DNA of 64,000 nt from contig CATQHG010000001.1 of assembly GCA_958295905.1 (NCBI GenBank), positions 1 through 64,000 of the forward strand, given 5' to 3'. A model generated the notes under the pieces. The model ran no database searches, was not told the DNA's origin, and saw only the letters and a program-made list of their open reading frames with translations. This DNA comes from an uncultured Vicinamibacterales bacterium. Lineage in GTDB: Bacteria > Acidobacteriota > Vicinamibacteria > Vicinamibacterales > UBA8438. The translations under genes were made by a program, and so were the position numbers. Within the stretch, counting starts at the first letter, position 1. Every line of letters begins with the position of its first letter. Of the stretch, positions 50,516-59,194 are shown piece after piece.

Positions 50516-51178
50516 ATGAAGATAGAAGTCGGCGAATCCCTCGTGTACTCCTACCTCCGCCACGTCGAGCGCTGTTGGCTCGTGCAGGCCAACTGGAGGG
50601 CGTCAAAACACTGGGACAGGCGCCTCACGGACGGGGAACTCGAGGCGCTCTTTCAGGAGATGAAGCGGCGCTTCGACCGTGACGTGTTCAAGCAGACGAA
50701 GAACGCCGCGCAGTTGCTCAAGCAGGGCGAAGTGGACGTCGTGGGCGTTGACCTGCAGGGCGGCGTCCACGCGGTGGAGATCGCCTTCCACGAGGCGGGG
50801 CTGAACTATGGAATAAGCACGACGGAGACTGTCGACCGCATGCTCAAGAAGATGCTCCGCACGCTGCTCGTCCTGCGCGCTTGGCACCCGGGGCAGACGC
50901 CGCTCCATATCTACTTCCTTTCGCCGAAAGTGAACCCCGTCGTCCAGGACCCGTTGGCAACGACCTTCGCCGCCTTGCAAGCGGCATACGACGATGTGGA
51001 GTGGCGCCTCCTGACCAACGGCGACTTCGCGGAGCGCGTGGTCAAGTCCACGCTGGAGAACGCGAGCGACATCTTCGACTCATCCGAGTTGTTCGCGCGC
51101 TCGGTCAAACTGCTGGAAACGGCGGGCCATGGACCTCGGCCCTTCCCGCGCGCGGTTCGCGGCCTGCATGGCGTCTAG
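50516..51178 (+). CDS. hypothetical protein, possible stand-alone nuclease-fold protein
   Basis: A 220-residue protein of good composition: 'MKIEVGESLVYSYLRHVERC', 'WLVQANWRASKHWD', then 'GEVDVVGVDLQGGVHAVEIA' with 'FHEAGLNYG', and 'HIYFLSPKVNPVVQDPLATT'. Proteins with this start occur widely in bacterial accessory regions as single genes. The 'EVDVVGVD...VHAVEIAFHE' segment has the spacing of a PD-(D/E)XK-like core (D, then E-x-A instead of E-x-K), so a nuclease-like fold is possible but not established. ATG 50516 follows a GGAAGGAAG. The last 15 residues ('GHGPRPFPRAVRGLHGV') look like a run-on end. Confidence 0.6.
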   Translation: MKIEVGESLVYSYLRHVERCWLVQANWRASKHWDRRLTDGELEALFQEMKRRFDRDVFKQTKNAAQLLKQGEVDVVGVDLQGGVHAVEIAFHEAGLNYGISTTETVDRMLKKMLRTLLVLRAWHPGQTPLHIYFLSPKVNPVVQDPLATTFAALQAAYDDVEWRLLTNGDFAERVVKSTLENASDIFDSSELFARSVKLLETAGHGPRPFPRAVRGLHGV

Positions 51179-51285
51179 CGCTGGGCCGCGGATGCCCCCG
51201 AGAGAGCTGTCTCGGCACGATGAAGGGATCGGGTGAGTTCATCACGCGGGTTCTGGAGACGGTCTTGCCGGGGAGGCTGCCGAGC

Positions 51286-51510
51286 CATGATGCTGGAGCA
51301 CATTATGGTTGAATTTCGGATGCAGGAGCAGGTTATGGTTGGATCCAAAGCAAAAGCGGTCTGAGAGCCGGAAAATCGAGCACCGGGACCGACGAACTCG
51401 GGAGAACGCGCAAATGGCGCAACGAGAAGGGGTTACGGACGAAGGAAACGCCGAACGAACCGGGGTGAAGCCGGCGGATCAGGCAGGAGCAAGTTATGGT
51501 CGAATCCGCG
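51286..51510. repeat. three copies of a short GGAGCA..TTATGGTYG motif
   Basis: 'gagcacattatggttgaatt' (51295), 'gagcaggttatggttggatc' (51327) and 'gagcaagttatggtcgaatc' (51487) are near-identical 20-base units in one orientation, spaced 32 and 160 bases. Each contains an ATG and lies in DNA with no convincing gene. They may be binding sites or ends of a degraded mobile element. Confidence 0.5.
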
Positions 51511-51655
51511 ATCAATTTATGGTTTTTCCCACATTCCGCGGCGGTCCAGGCGCGGCGCGCCGCGGCCGAGCAGGACGGGGTTCTGTGCGCCTGCCCCGGT
51601 CCACACGTTCAACGATGATGCGCCCCTCTCCACGCTCGACGTTCATAAAGCATGG

Positions 51656-51901
51656 GTGAATGCGCCGGCCGGGGAGGAAAAGCCGAAGCACCCGCTGGCG
51701 CCGATCGTCAAGGAGTGGATGCGCTGCCGGACCACGGCAGCCGAACCGTTCAAGCCGAAGAAAGCCGCGACCCTGCCCGACCTGGCGAGGCGCGTGCAGC
51801 CGTATACGCTGCCGCAACTGCCGAACATCTTCACCCCGGACCCTGGTCCTGTGAGGGTCGGTCGGACTGGCTCACTCCCTATTCTGGCAACTCAGACGTG
51901 A
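51656..51901 (+). pseudogene. remnant ORF of unknown, possibly mobile-element, protein
   Basis: The frame encodes 'KPKHPLAPIVKEWMRCRTTA' and 'PYTLPQLPNIFTPDPGP', a non-arginine-rich sequence that looks like part of a real protein. A related upstream piece ('SAAVQARRAAAEQDGVLCAC', from about 51530) is in another frame, so a frameshift at about 51615-51650 has broken the gene. I do not recognise the family with confidence. Confidence 0.4.
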
Positions 51902-51947
51902 CAGCGAACATCCAAATCAGAGCGCGATTCTATCAAAGGTAGAACTC

Positions 51948-52487
51948 ATGCATGCAGAAAGTCCGGTGTGGCGATGCACGAACCTGCTGCTATTATTCAG
52001 TGGTATCTTGTTGGCGACAGGGGACCATCGCGCCGTGGCTCAGACTCTGGAGCGACCGCCTCGTTTCGAGATTGTGGGCGGCATCGGCGGTATCCTCCCG
52101 AGCAACGTTCCCACGTTCAATTTCGGCGGAACCGCGTGGCTGAGCGACCACTGGGGCATCGGTGCGTGGCACTTTGGATATTGGGCAAGGGGTTACCGTG
52201 GACGTCAAGAACGAGAATCATGGTCCATGCCCGTGTTCCGCTTTCGGCACCGGATGTCCTCAGACACCACATACGGGCACGTCGGCGTCAGTCCGGTGCA
52301 CTACCGGACGTGGAACGAAAACGTGAGGAGTAGTTCTGGATACGAAGTTGTGGTCCTCCAACCTGTCATGGAGCTGTTCGTGAGCCGCTCGGTGTCGCGC
52401 CGTCTCCGTGTCCGCGTTGGAGGGCATCTCAGGTTCGAACAGTGGTATCCGAACGTGGTGCTGGCCGCAGCGTATGTGTTGGACTGA
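51948..52487 (+). CDS. putative exported beta-barrel-like protein
   Basis: A 179-residue protein with a signal peptide ('CTNLLLLFSGILLATGDHRA', cleavage near 'AVAQ') and a mature part of alternating strands with many glycines and aromatics ('GGTAWLSDHWGIGAWHFGYW', 'LQPVMELFVSRSVSRRLRVR', 'VGGHLRFEQWYPNVVLAAAY'). The size and pattern fit an eight-stranded outer-membrane barrel, but it ends 'YVLD' rather than in an aromatic residue. ATG 51948 follows an AAAGGTAGAA. GC content is lower than that of its neighbours, hinting at transfer. The function is unknown. Confidence 0.6.
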   Translation: MHAESPVWRCTNLLLLFSGILLATGDHRAVAQTLERPPRFEIVGGIGGILPSNVPTFNFGGTAWLSDHWGIGAWHFGYWARGYRGRQERESWSMPVFRFRHRMSSDTTYGHVGVSPVHYRTWNENVRSSSGYEVVVLQPVMELFVSRSVSRRLRVRVGGHLRFEQWYPNVVLAAAYVLD

Positions 52488-52508
52488 ATGAATGCATCCC
52501 TGTTGACC

Positions 52509-52618
52509 CTGCGGATGGGATCAGCATGGAGCACCGCCACGACCGTGACGGTCACGTCCACCTATTCCTACACCGCCGCGGCTGCGGATGGGATCAGCAT
52601 GGAGCACCGCCACGACCG
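52509..52618. repeat. 37-bp direct repeat with 36-bp spacer (possible minimal CRISPR unit)
   Basis: The 37 bases starting 'ctgcggatgggatcagcatg' occur unchanged at 52509-52545 and 52582-52618, separated by 36 unrelated bases. The 73-base period is the same as that of the unrelated repeats at 42459 and 37009. No third copy follows and no cas gene is adjacent. Confidence 0.55.
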
Positions 52619-52780
52619 GCTCGATGTCATTGAGGACCGCCGCGGCGTGCCGTCGACGGTCGTGATCAACCAGCTTCCCATCGACCAGTGGCATGATGCC
52701 GTCGGCGGCCGACGCTCGCTGCCGCGATTCTCGACCATCCCGCGCACCATGCATTCATCCGCGCAGGTCGATCGACGATA

Positions 52781-53029
52781 TCAGGCCGCAACGCCGCGTA
52801 CCGGCTTGCCGAGAAAGAACCGGATGTCAGCGCGGCGGGCGGCCCGGGCCGTCGCCGGCCAGTCCAGGGCGGCCGCGCAGTGCAGGTCCGTCCACCCGTT
52901 GCCGTCCACCGCCGACGCGGACAACTTGCGGCCGAGATGGGCGGCGAGTTCCACCGGCGACGTGACCGACGGCCGGCGCCCCCGCCCTGCCGGGGCAAGC
53001 TCACGCCCCGCCTTCTTCCCGTTACTCAT
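52781..53029 (-). CDS. short ankyrin-repeat-like protein or fragment
   Basis: An 82-residue frame from ATG 53029, with AGAGGG nine bases upstream, contains 'ELAAHLGRKLSASAVDGNGW' and 'TDLHCAAALDWPATARA'. This matches the start of an ankyrin repeat (D-G-x-T-x-LH-x-A-A). Only one repeat is visible before the frame ends in 'FFLGKPVRGVAA'. It may be a truncated ankyrin protein. It is the last minus-strand gene below the large Lon-type protease, 235 bases away. Confidence 0.45.
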   Translation of the reverse strand: MSNGKKAGRELAPAGRGRRPSVTSPVELAAHLGRKLSASAVDGNGWTDLHCAAALDWPATARAARRADIRFFLGKPVRGVAA

Positions 53030-53264
53030 GGAGTGTCCCTCTGTTGCTCTGGATCTGCGCGGTGTCGCCGCCGACCGGCTCCGACTGCCGCGCGTTTGTC
53101 ATCGATGCCGACCGCCGCCTGACCGTGCGGCCGATGTCGGCCGGGGGGCGGCTTGCCGCGCCGCGCACACCCGGTCGCGCCCGACGGCGCGAACGGGTTT
53201 CTGCGAGTTAGAGTCGCCGGCTTCGCCGGCCGCGGCGGGGGTGGACGGGCGGCCCGGCCGCGGG

Positions 53265-56200
53265 CTACGCCGCGGCGTCGGGAAGCACCACCGCGAGCAC
53301 GTCGCCCATCGTCCTCACGTAGCGCACGGCGATGCCGCACGGCAGCCCGTCGCCGAAGCTCTCCGAGATGTCGGCCTCGTTGGCCGACGGCAGGATTACG
53401 GCCGCCATCCGTGCCCGGCACGCCCCAAGCACCTTCTCCCGGATGCCCCCGACCGGCTGCACCGCGCCCGCGAGCGTCAACTCACCGGTCATCGCGACGT
53501 CGCCCCGCACCGGCCGCCCCGTCAGCGCCGAGACCAGGGCGACGGCCACCGTCACCCCCGCCGACGGGCCGTCCTTCCCCCGGGCCGCCTCGGCCAGGTG
53601 CACGTGCACGTCCGTCGAATCGTCGAACCCCGCGACGCCGGAGAGGCGGTCCGCATACGAGCGCACCCACGTCATCGCGACGTCCGCCGACTCCCTCATC
53701 ATCGGCCCGACCGTCCCGGTGACGCGCAGCGTCCCGCGGCCGGGAAGGCGCGCCGCCTCGACGAGCAGCACGTCGCCGCCCCCGCCGGTGACGGCCAGAC
53801 CCAGGGCGACGCCCGGCCGGCGGGTGCGGGCGGCGATCTCCCCGCTGCGGAACCGGGGCGCCCGCAGCCACGCGGACACCGTTTCCGGCCCCATCGCCCC
53901 GGGCAACGGAAGACCCTCCGCCCGCAGGCGCGCCGCTCTGCGGCAGAGCCCGTCGATGCCGTCGTCGAGGAGGCGCACGCCCGGTTCGCGCGAGTAGCCG
54001 CTGATCAGGAGTTCGATGGCCGCCGGAGAGAACGACAGCTCATCGGCGGACAACCCGTGCCGCCGGCGCCGGTGCGGGACCAGATGCCCGGTCGCGATTC
54101 GCTGCTTCTCCGCATCGGTGTATCCGGCCAGCGGCAACGCTTCCAACCGGTCCTGCAACATCGGCGGGATGCGCCCGGGGTCGGTCGCGACGGCGACGAA
54201 CAGCACGCCGCCCAGGTCCAGCGGCAGGCCGACGTAGCGGTCGCGGAAGCGGCGGCGGCGCGCCGGGTCGAGCGCGCCGAGCAGCGCGTCGGCCGCCCCC
54301 ACGCCCATCCGGTCGAGCCCGCCGAGGACGACCAGCGGGTTGTCGCCGGTGTGCCCGGGCGGGGGGCCGAGCCGCCGCAGGGCGTCGACGAGGCGCCCCG
54401 GCCCCGCGTCCGGAGCGGGTCCGGCGACGCCGAGAATGCCCGCCGGCTTCTCGACGCCGGCCAGCGAAACGCGCGCGAAGCGGCGCCCGAGAGCGGCGGC
54501 CAGCGCCCGGGCGAACGCCGTTCTGCCGGTGCCCGCCGGCCCGCAGAGACACAGAATCTCGGCCGCGGCGGCGTGGCCGCCGCCCGCGCCGCCGTCTGCG
54601 GAGGCCTGACGGGCCACCAGGTAGTCGAGCGCCTGGTCCTTTTCCCGGGCGCGGCCGACGTGTTCACGGTCGAGCGCCCGCCGCAGCCGCGCCGGCGACG
54701 CGGGCCGCTCCTCCGAACGCCGCCACGGCAGTTCCTCCACCACCTCGATCCACGCCTGCGCGGCGGCGGCCCCGGGGTCCGCCGGATGGAGGCCCACCAC
54801 GCGGTCACGCTCCCGGGAGACCGCATCCCGCACGTGGTCGGGCAGCGAGTCGTACCGCGGCGGTCCCAGGATCTCGGCCACGCTGTAGTGGAGCCGCGTC
54901 GGGTCGAGCCCTGCAGCCCCGCCGCCGCCGGCCACGACGGTGACCGGGACGGCGGCGCCGGTCTCCACCCGGCGGCACGCCACGAACTGGCAGACGGCGC
55001 CGAGCTGCCGCGCGAGCTGCCGTACCCCCGCCTCGCAGGTATGGCCCCGCACCACCGCCCGGATCGCCGCATCCGTCACCTCGACACCCCCCGCCGGCGG
55101 CGGCCCGGGCCGGTTCGCCGCGGGGGCGGCCGCCGGCGTCGTCACCGCCGCCTTCCCTCCATCGAGCACCTCCACCGCCGGCCGCCGGCGGGCCGGCACC
55201 GCGCCGGAAGCCCCCTCCGGACGTTCCCGGCGCGTCGCCGTCGGGGTCCGGGTCCAGAAGCCGCCGGCGCTCAGCCCGCTGACCTCGAGCTGCTCCCCCC
55301 ACAGGGTGCGCCGCACGATGGCGACCTTCTCGTCGTCCGTGTACCCGGGCGCCTCGATGATCTCCAGCCGGTCCCGCAGCGGGGCGGGGATCTTCGCCGG
55401 GTCATTGGCGGTGGCGATGAACAGAGTCTCGGACAAGTCGACCGGCACCTCGATGTAGGCATCGCGGAAGTGCGTGTTCTGCGCGGGGTCGAGCACTTCG
55501 AGCAGCGCCGCCGACGGGTCGCCGGAGTTCGTCGTCGCCCCGCCCACCTTGTCGATCTCGTCCAGGATCATCACGGGGTTGCGGACCCGGGCTTTCTGCA
55601 GCCCGAGGACGACCCGGCCCGCCTGGGGCGACCGGAAGCTGATCGGCAGGCCCCGGACCGCCGATTCATCCCAGACGCCGCCCAGGGCGACGAGCACGCC
55701 CGGACGGCCCAGCGCACGGGCGATCAGCATCGCCAACGTGGTCTTGCCCCCGCCGGGCGGGCCGGCGAAGCACAGGATCGGCGGCCGGGCGGCGGACCGG
55801 GCGGGGCGCACGACGAGGCGGCGGAGCGCCGCCGGCGCCGAACCGTCCCCGCCGCGGGAACGGCCGCCGCGGACGCGCCCTTCCACGGTCCACATCGTTG
55901 ACGTCAACCGGCGCGTGGCCAGGAAACGCCGGATCCGCTCCTTGAGCGCCGCGCGGCCGGCGTGGGCCGCTTCCAGCTCCGCCATCGCCGCCCCGATGTC
56001 GACCCGTTCGCACGCCCGCGCGGTCCACGGGAGGTCGAGCACCACCCGAAGCCGTTCGAGCAGCGCGGCGGCGGCCTCCCGGCCCGCCGTCTGCACCATG
56101 CGGATTTCGTCGAGGGAGCGGGTCAGCACCGGAAGCGGCAGGTCGCAGGCCTCGAGCCGCGCGAGCACCTCCCGCGCCGCGGCCGCCAGACGGTCGGTTG

Positions 56201-57449
56201 ACTGCCGTTCTTCGTCCAGCGCCTTCAGACCATCCCGCACCGCCGCGACCGCGCCGTTCGGCAGGCTGTCGCCGTCCAGCACCTTCCGCGCGTCCTCGAA
56301 GCGGCGCAGTACGAGCCGGATGCGCCCGACCGCGGCGTCGCTCCATTCGCCGGCTTCGACCCCGCGCCGGGCGTCGACCACGCCGCGGATACGGCTGACC
56401 GCCTGCCCGGCCGCCCGTTCGAATCCCCCCAGGGCCTTGTCGCAGGCCGCGGCCAACCCCTCCCCGGGGATGTTCCCGGCCGGGTCGTCTTCGACCCGCT
56501 GCAGCAAACACCGGAACGCGGACGGCGACGGCGCAATCTCCATCCCGTCGAAATCCAGCCTCCCCAGGGGCCCGCCGACCTTCCGCAGGCACCTCCTGAT
56601 CAGCCGGCACGTTCCCGCCGCCCGCTCGGCCGCCTCATCCGACCCGGCTGCGACGCCCGCATCGCCGAGACGGTGCGGCGTGACATCCTCCCGCCGCAAT
56701 GCCGCGAGCCGGCGGCGGGCATCCTCGAGTTCCCGAACCGCCGCCGTCTCGAGGGGCTCGATCAGCGCATCGATCGACTCCAGCAGGCTGTCGATCCCCG
56801 GCTGCCCGCACAGGTCCCGGAACGATGCGCGGACGTCGTCGGGGATGGGCCCCCGGTCGTGCTTCAGGTTCACCGTCGCGGCCGGGTGTGTTCGCCCGCG
56901 CCGGCGCGCTCCGACGGCGCCCCCGTCGCTGTCTTCGTCGTCGAACCCGTTCCCGCCGCCCCCGAAGAGGAGGTCGACCGCCTCGGCGGAGTCCACCACC
57001 CGAACGGCGTCGTGCCCCTCGATCGTGTCCACACCCCCCGGGGCGGCGTCGGGGGCGGCCGTCCCGTTCGCCAAGTCCGGCAGGCCCCACGCCCGGCGCT
57101 GCGAATCGCTGGTCACCACGTAGTGTCCGCCGCACGGCGTCTCCGCCGTTGCCGCTTCCCCTTCCCCGGCCGGTGTTGCGCCCTCGGCGGGGTCGGCGGA
57201 TTTCGTCCCGCCGGGCGGCCGGCGCCGGATGCGCTCGGCCAGCCGCGCGATCAGCGCGGGGCGCTCGGCGGGTTTCGTCTCGACGTTCGGCCGGGTGGAG
57301 GTCTCGACCTCCGCCCGCGCCTGTTCGTACTCGGCGGGGGTCTCGGGAAGCAGCAGCGTCACGCTGCCGGACATCTCGGCGCCGGCCGCGCAGGCGCCCT
57401 TCTCGTCACGAGACGGGCCGTCATCGGCTCTCAACACATAGCGTTGCAT
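53265..57449 (-). CDS. Lon-type ATP-dependent protease with two tandem AAA+ modules, the second degenerate
   Basis: Lon proteases unfold and degrade proteins; the usual order is N-domain, AAA+, Ser-Lys protease in about 800 residues. This one has 1394. After an acidic, low-complexity N-terminus (1-200) and a long helical region (210-520), module 1 starts 'LDLPWTARACERVDIGAAMA' and has Walker A 'GPPGGGKTTLAM' (about 563), Walker B 'PVMILDEIDKVG' (about 625) and sensor 1 'TLFIATANDP', ending at 'AEILGPPRY'. Module 2 repeats the layout ('ELPWRRSEERPASPARLRRA'), but its Walker A is 'GPAGTGRTAFAR' (Lys to Arg, about 970) and its Walker B 'LVVLGGLDRMG' lacks the DE pair. The protease domain has 'GKDGPSAGVTVA' (Ser about 1295) and 'PVGGIREKVLGA' (Lys about 1338). 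It is uninterrupted by frameshifts. GTGGAG precedes ATG 57449. Confidence 0.93.
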   Translation of the reverse strand: MQRYVLRADDGPSRDEKGACAAGAEMSGSVTLLLPETPAEYEQARAEVETSTRPNVETKPAERPALIARLAERIRRRPPGGTKSADPAEGATPAGEGEAATAETPCGGHYVVTSDSQRRAWGLPDLANGTAAPDAAPGGVDTIEGHDAVRVVDSAEAVDLLFGGGGNGFDDEDSDGGAVGARRRGRTHPAATVNLKHDRGPIPDDVRASFRDLCGQPGIDSLLESIDALIEPLETAAVRELEDARRRLAALRREDVTPHRLGDAGVAAGSDEAAERAAGTCRLIRRCLRKVGGPLGRLDFDGMEIAPSPSAFRCLLQRVEDDPAGNIPGEGLAAACDKALGGFERAAGQAVSRIRGVVDARRGVEAGEWSDAAVGRIRLVLRRFEDARKVLDGDSLPNGAVAAVRDGLKALDEERQSTDRLAAAAREVLARLEACDLPLPVLTRSLDEIRMVQTAGREAAAALLERLRVVLDLPWTARACERVDIGAAMAELEAAHAGRAALKERIRRFLATRRLTSTMWTVEGRVRGGRSRGGDGSAPAALRRLVVRPARSAARPPILCFAGPPGGGKTTLAMLIARALGRPGVLVALGGVWDESAVRGLPISFRSPQAGRVVLGLQKARVRNPVMILDEIDKVGGATTNSGDPSAALLEVLDPAQNTHFRDAYIEVPVDLSETLFIATANDPAKIPAPLRDRLEIIEAPGYTDDEKVAIVRRTLWGEQLEVSGLSAGGFWTRTPTATRRERPEGASGAVPARRRPAVEVLDGGKAAVTTPAAAPAANRPGPPPAGGVEVTDAAIRAVVRGHTCEAGVRQLARQLGAVCQFVACRRVETGAAVPVTVVAGGGGAAGLDPTRLHYSVAEILGPPRYDSLPDHVRDAVSRERDRVVGLHPADPGAAAAQAWIEVVEELPWRRSEERPASPARLRRALDREHVGRAREKDQALDYLVARQASADGGAGGGHAAAAEILCLCGPAGTGRTAFARALAAALGRRFARVSLAGVEKPAGILGVAGPAPDAGPGRLVDALRRLGPPPGHTGDNPLVVLGGLDRMGVGAADALLGALDPARRRRFRDRYVGLPLDLGGVLFVAVATDPGRIPPMLQDRLEALPLAGYTDAEKQRIATGHLVPHRRRRHGLSADELSFSPAAIELLISGYSREPGVRLLDDGIDGLCRRAARLRAEGLPLPGAMGPETVSAWLRAPRFRSGEIAARTRRPGVALGLAVTGGGGDVLLVEAARLPGRGTLRVTGTVGPMMRESADVAMTWVRSYADRLSGVAGFDDSTDVHVHLAEAARGKDGPSAGVTVAVALVSALTGRPVRGDVAMTGELTLAGAVQPVGGIREKVLGACRARMAAVILPSANEADISESFGDGLPCGIAVRYVRTMGDVLAVVLPDAAA

Positions 57450-57950
57450 TATCTACACTCCACAAAAGTCTGTCCGGTTCTGTCCGGCGATATCCGCACC
57501 GACCGCGGGAGACGGCGGCGCAGCGGTCGGACCGGCGGGACCGCCGCCCCGACGGTTTTGCCTCACGGCATCCACGCAGCAGCGCCGACCCGCGCGGGGG
57601 GAGGGTCGCTTCCCAGTCCCGCGTGACCACGGCCGCTCCGCGTGGGCGACGGGCGTCGGCGCCGGAGCTGAGGCCGGACCGCGGGCTGAAGCCCGGCCCC
57701 GACCGCTTTCCCGGTCCCGGTTTCTCGTGACGACCGCGAAACGAGTTCAAGCGGCTGCGGTGACGACCCGCACGACCCCCCCGCCCGCCGGCGCGGAGCA
57801 TCGTTCGCCTGCCGGGCCGTGCGGAGCCGTCACCCGGGCGGCGGCCGGAACGGGCGGCTGAACGGCGGGGTCTTAATGGGTGCCGGCGCGGGGACCGCGC
57901 CGGCCGGCATCGCCGCGCCTCCCCCTCCGCGGGCGGACGGGGCGGGCGGT
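57450..57950. other. 500-base leader/intergenic region upstream of the Lon-type gene
   Basis: No gene is seen. On the minus strand, just above the Lon start, 'ccggacagaaccggacagac' (57470-57489) carries two direct copies of CCGGACAGA ending about 21 bases before the ATG. They could be an operator. Most of the rest is GC-rich without hairpins that stand out. Confidence 0.4.
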
Positions 57951-58457
57951 TCAGCGCTGTATGCGCGGCGGGGGTTGCCGCCGTACGTGTTCGGGCGGGT
58001 ACGCATCGGCTTCGGTCGGCAGCATCAGCTTGTCGCAGAGCCAGGACCGGCGGGCGCAGTCCCAGAGGACCTGCTCCGACGCCTCCGCGTCGCAGCCGAT
58101 GTACGAACGGCCCTCCCACTCCAAGGGGGCGTCGGGGCCGTCGAGCGGCGCGGCCAACGCGAATTCGACGTCGATCTTGAGGCCGGCGCCGCGCCCCGGC
58201 ACGTTCGTCACCGTGTACTTCAGCGCCCGATGTCGGATTTCCAACCCGACTTTGCTCACGATCCCGCACGCCTTCCCGTAGGCGGCCGAGGCCGCCGTCT
58301 TCAACGGCTCCTCCTCCGCGTGCTCGTTTCCGGGGACGCGCTCGACGCGCGGGAGAATGTCGTCGACGATCGGGGATGTCAGCCGTATGGCTTCGAAGAA
58401 CCTCCTTATCCTCGTTAGATCGATGCGGCCGCGTTCGGTCTGTTCGTGTCTTGTCAT
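57951..58457 (-). CDS. hypothetical protein upstream of the Lon-type gene
   Basis: A 168-residue protein from ATG 58457 with AAAGGA nine bases upstream. It is mixed alpha/beta: 'DLTRIRRFFEAIRLTSPIVD', 'LKTAASAAYGKACGIVSKVG', 'IRHRALKYTVTNVPGRGAGL', 'KIDVEFALAAPLDGPDAP' and 'EWEGRSYIGCDAEASEQVLW', with a proline-rich tail. The composition is that of a real cytoplasmic protein, but I recognise no family. It is read in the same direction as the Lon gene, 501 bases before it, so it may be a partner or substrate; that is inference from position only. Confidence 0.6.
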   Translation of the reverse strand: MTRHEQTERGRIDLTRIRRFFEAIRLTSPIVDDILPRVERVPGNEHAEEEPLKTAASAAYGKACGIVSKVGLEIRHRALKYTVTNVPGRGAGLKIDVEFALAAPLDGPDAPLEWEGRSYIGCDAEASEQVLWDCARRSWLCDKLMLPTEADAYPPEHVRRQPPPRIQR

Positions 58458-58599
58458 GATGGTGTCCTTTCTTCACGTTGGAAACGAGTCTGCGGTTGTG
58501 TAACGGGCACACGCCGTACCCGGCGCTATGCCCTTGGGAGGGTGTACTGAATTAAGTTGCCAGCTTGGTGCAGTTCCGATCATACTCGCAGCATGAGAC

Positions 58600-58710
58600 G
58601 AGACGTGGAGCTGGACCGGCGTGACGGCGACCAAGTCGCAGATGGACGCCATCGCGCTGGTTCCCGATGAGTTTCACGGCGACTGGAACTACCAACTCGT
58701 CCCTCGATGA
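58600..58710 (+). pseudogene. ISAzo13-type transposase, 3' remnant
   Basis: The last about 35 codons encode 'GVTATKSQMDAIALVPDEFH' and 'GDWNYQLVPR', then TGA at 58708. The 'F-H-G-(D/E)-W-N-Y' end is characteristic of ISAzo13 (Rhodopirellula-type) transposases. Everything upstream of about 58600 is missing. Confidence 0.7.
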
Positions 58711-58762
58711 AGTTGGCAACCTTATATCGATCGCTGTCCTTAGCAGCCCGTGGTGGTGCGCC

Positions 58763-58857
58763 GTGAAAGGCGCCATTCTTCAGCGGGTGCGAATCCCGCC
58801 CGGCAACTGTCGCTCCAGCCGGTAGCAGTCGGAGCGGACGATGGAGGCAACGACATC
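58763..58857 (+). mobile_element. truncated 5' end of the group II intron with its 5' exon
   Basis: 'gtgcgaatcccgcccggcaa' (from 58787) and the next about 50 bases are identical to the 5' end of the intron at 34537 (minus strand). The preceding about 20 bases of 5' exon ('gaaaggcgccattcttcagcg' here, 'gcgaaggcgccattcctcag' there) are also similar. The intron sequence stops at 'gacatc' (58857) and continues as an IS21 istB fragment, so the copy is a 71-base truncation. Confidence 0.85.
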
Positions 58858-59079
58858 TTCAAGCGCTGGGACACCGTCTTCCCCAACGCCTCCTGCGCCG
58901 TCGCCCTGATCGACCGCCTGACCCACCACGCGGAGATCCTCGCCATCGAAGGCCGGAGCTACCGCCGCCGCGAGGCCGAGCTCACCCGGCAGCAGTGCAG
59001 CCGCAAACGCCCGTCCCGCAAACGGGCAGCCGACAACGGCGGTCAGCAGTGGGCACAGTCGATGGCGGTGCAGAAATGA
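58858..59079 (+). pseudogene. istB: IS21-family IstB-like ATPase, 3' fragment
   Basis: The frame reads 'FKRWDTVFPNASCAVALIDR', 'LTHHAEILAIEGRSYRRREA' and a basic end, which is the C-terminus of IstB helper ATPases. The ATP-binding part is absent, replaced at its left edge by the group II intron 5' fragment. A minus-strand frame on its right ('RDDRNYFELTRVYGLVVVEH', about 59080-59150) looks like a gene start cut off by this fragment. Confidence 0.75.
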
Positions 59080-59194
59080 TCACTTTCAGGTGCTCGACAA
59101 CAACCAAGCCGTACACGCGGGTCAACTCGAAGTAGTTCCTGTCGTCGCGCATCGTCACCCCCACCACAACCTCGCCCTTCGCGCCGGATCCTCG

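Noticed and set aside
52488-55901. A 1137-codon plus-strand frame opposite the Lon-type gene
   Set aside because: Its composition is that of a shadow frame (Arg, Pro, Ala, His) and the minus strand carries intact Lon motifs.
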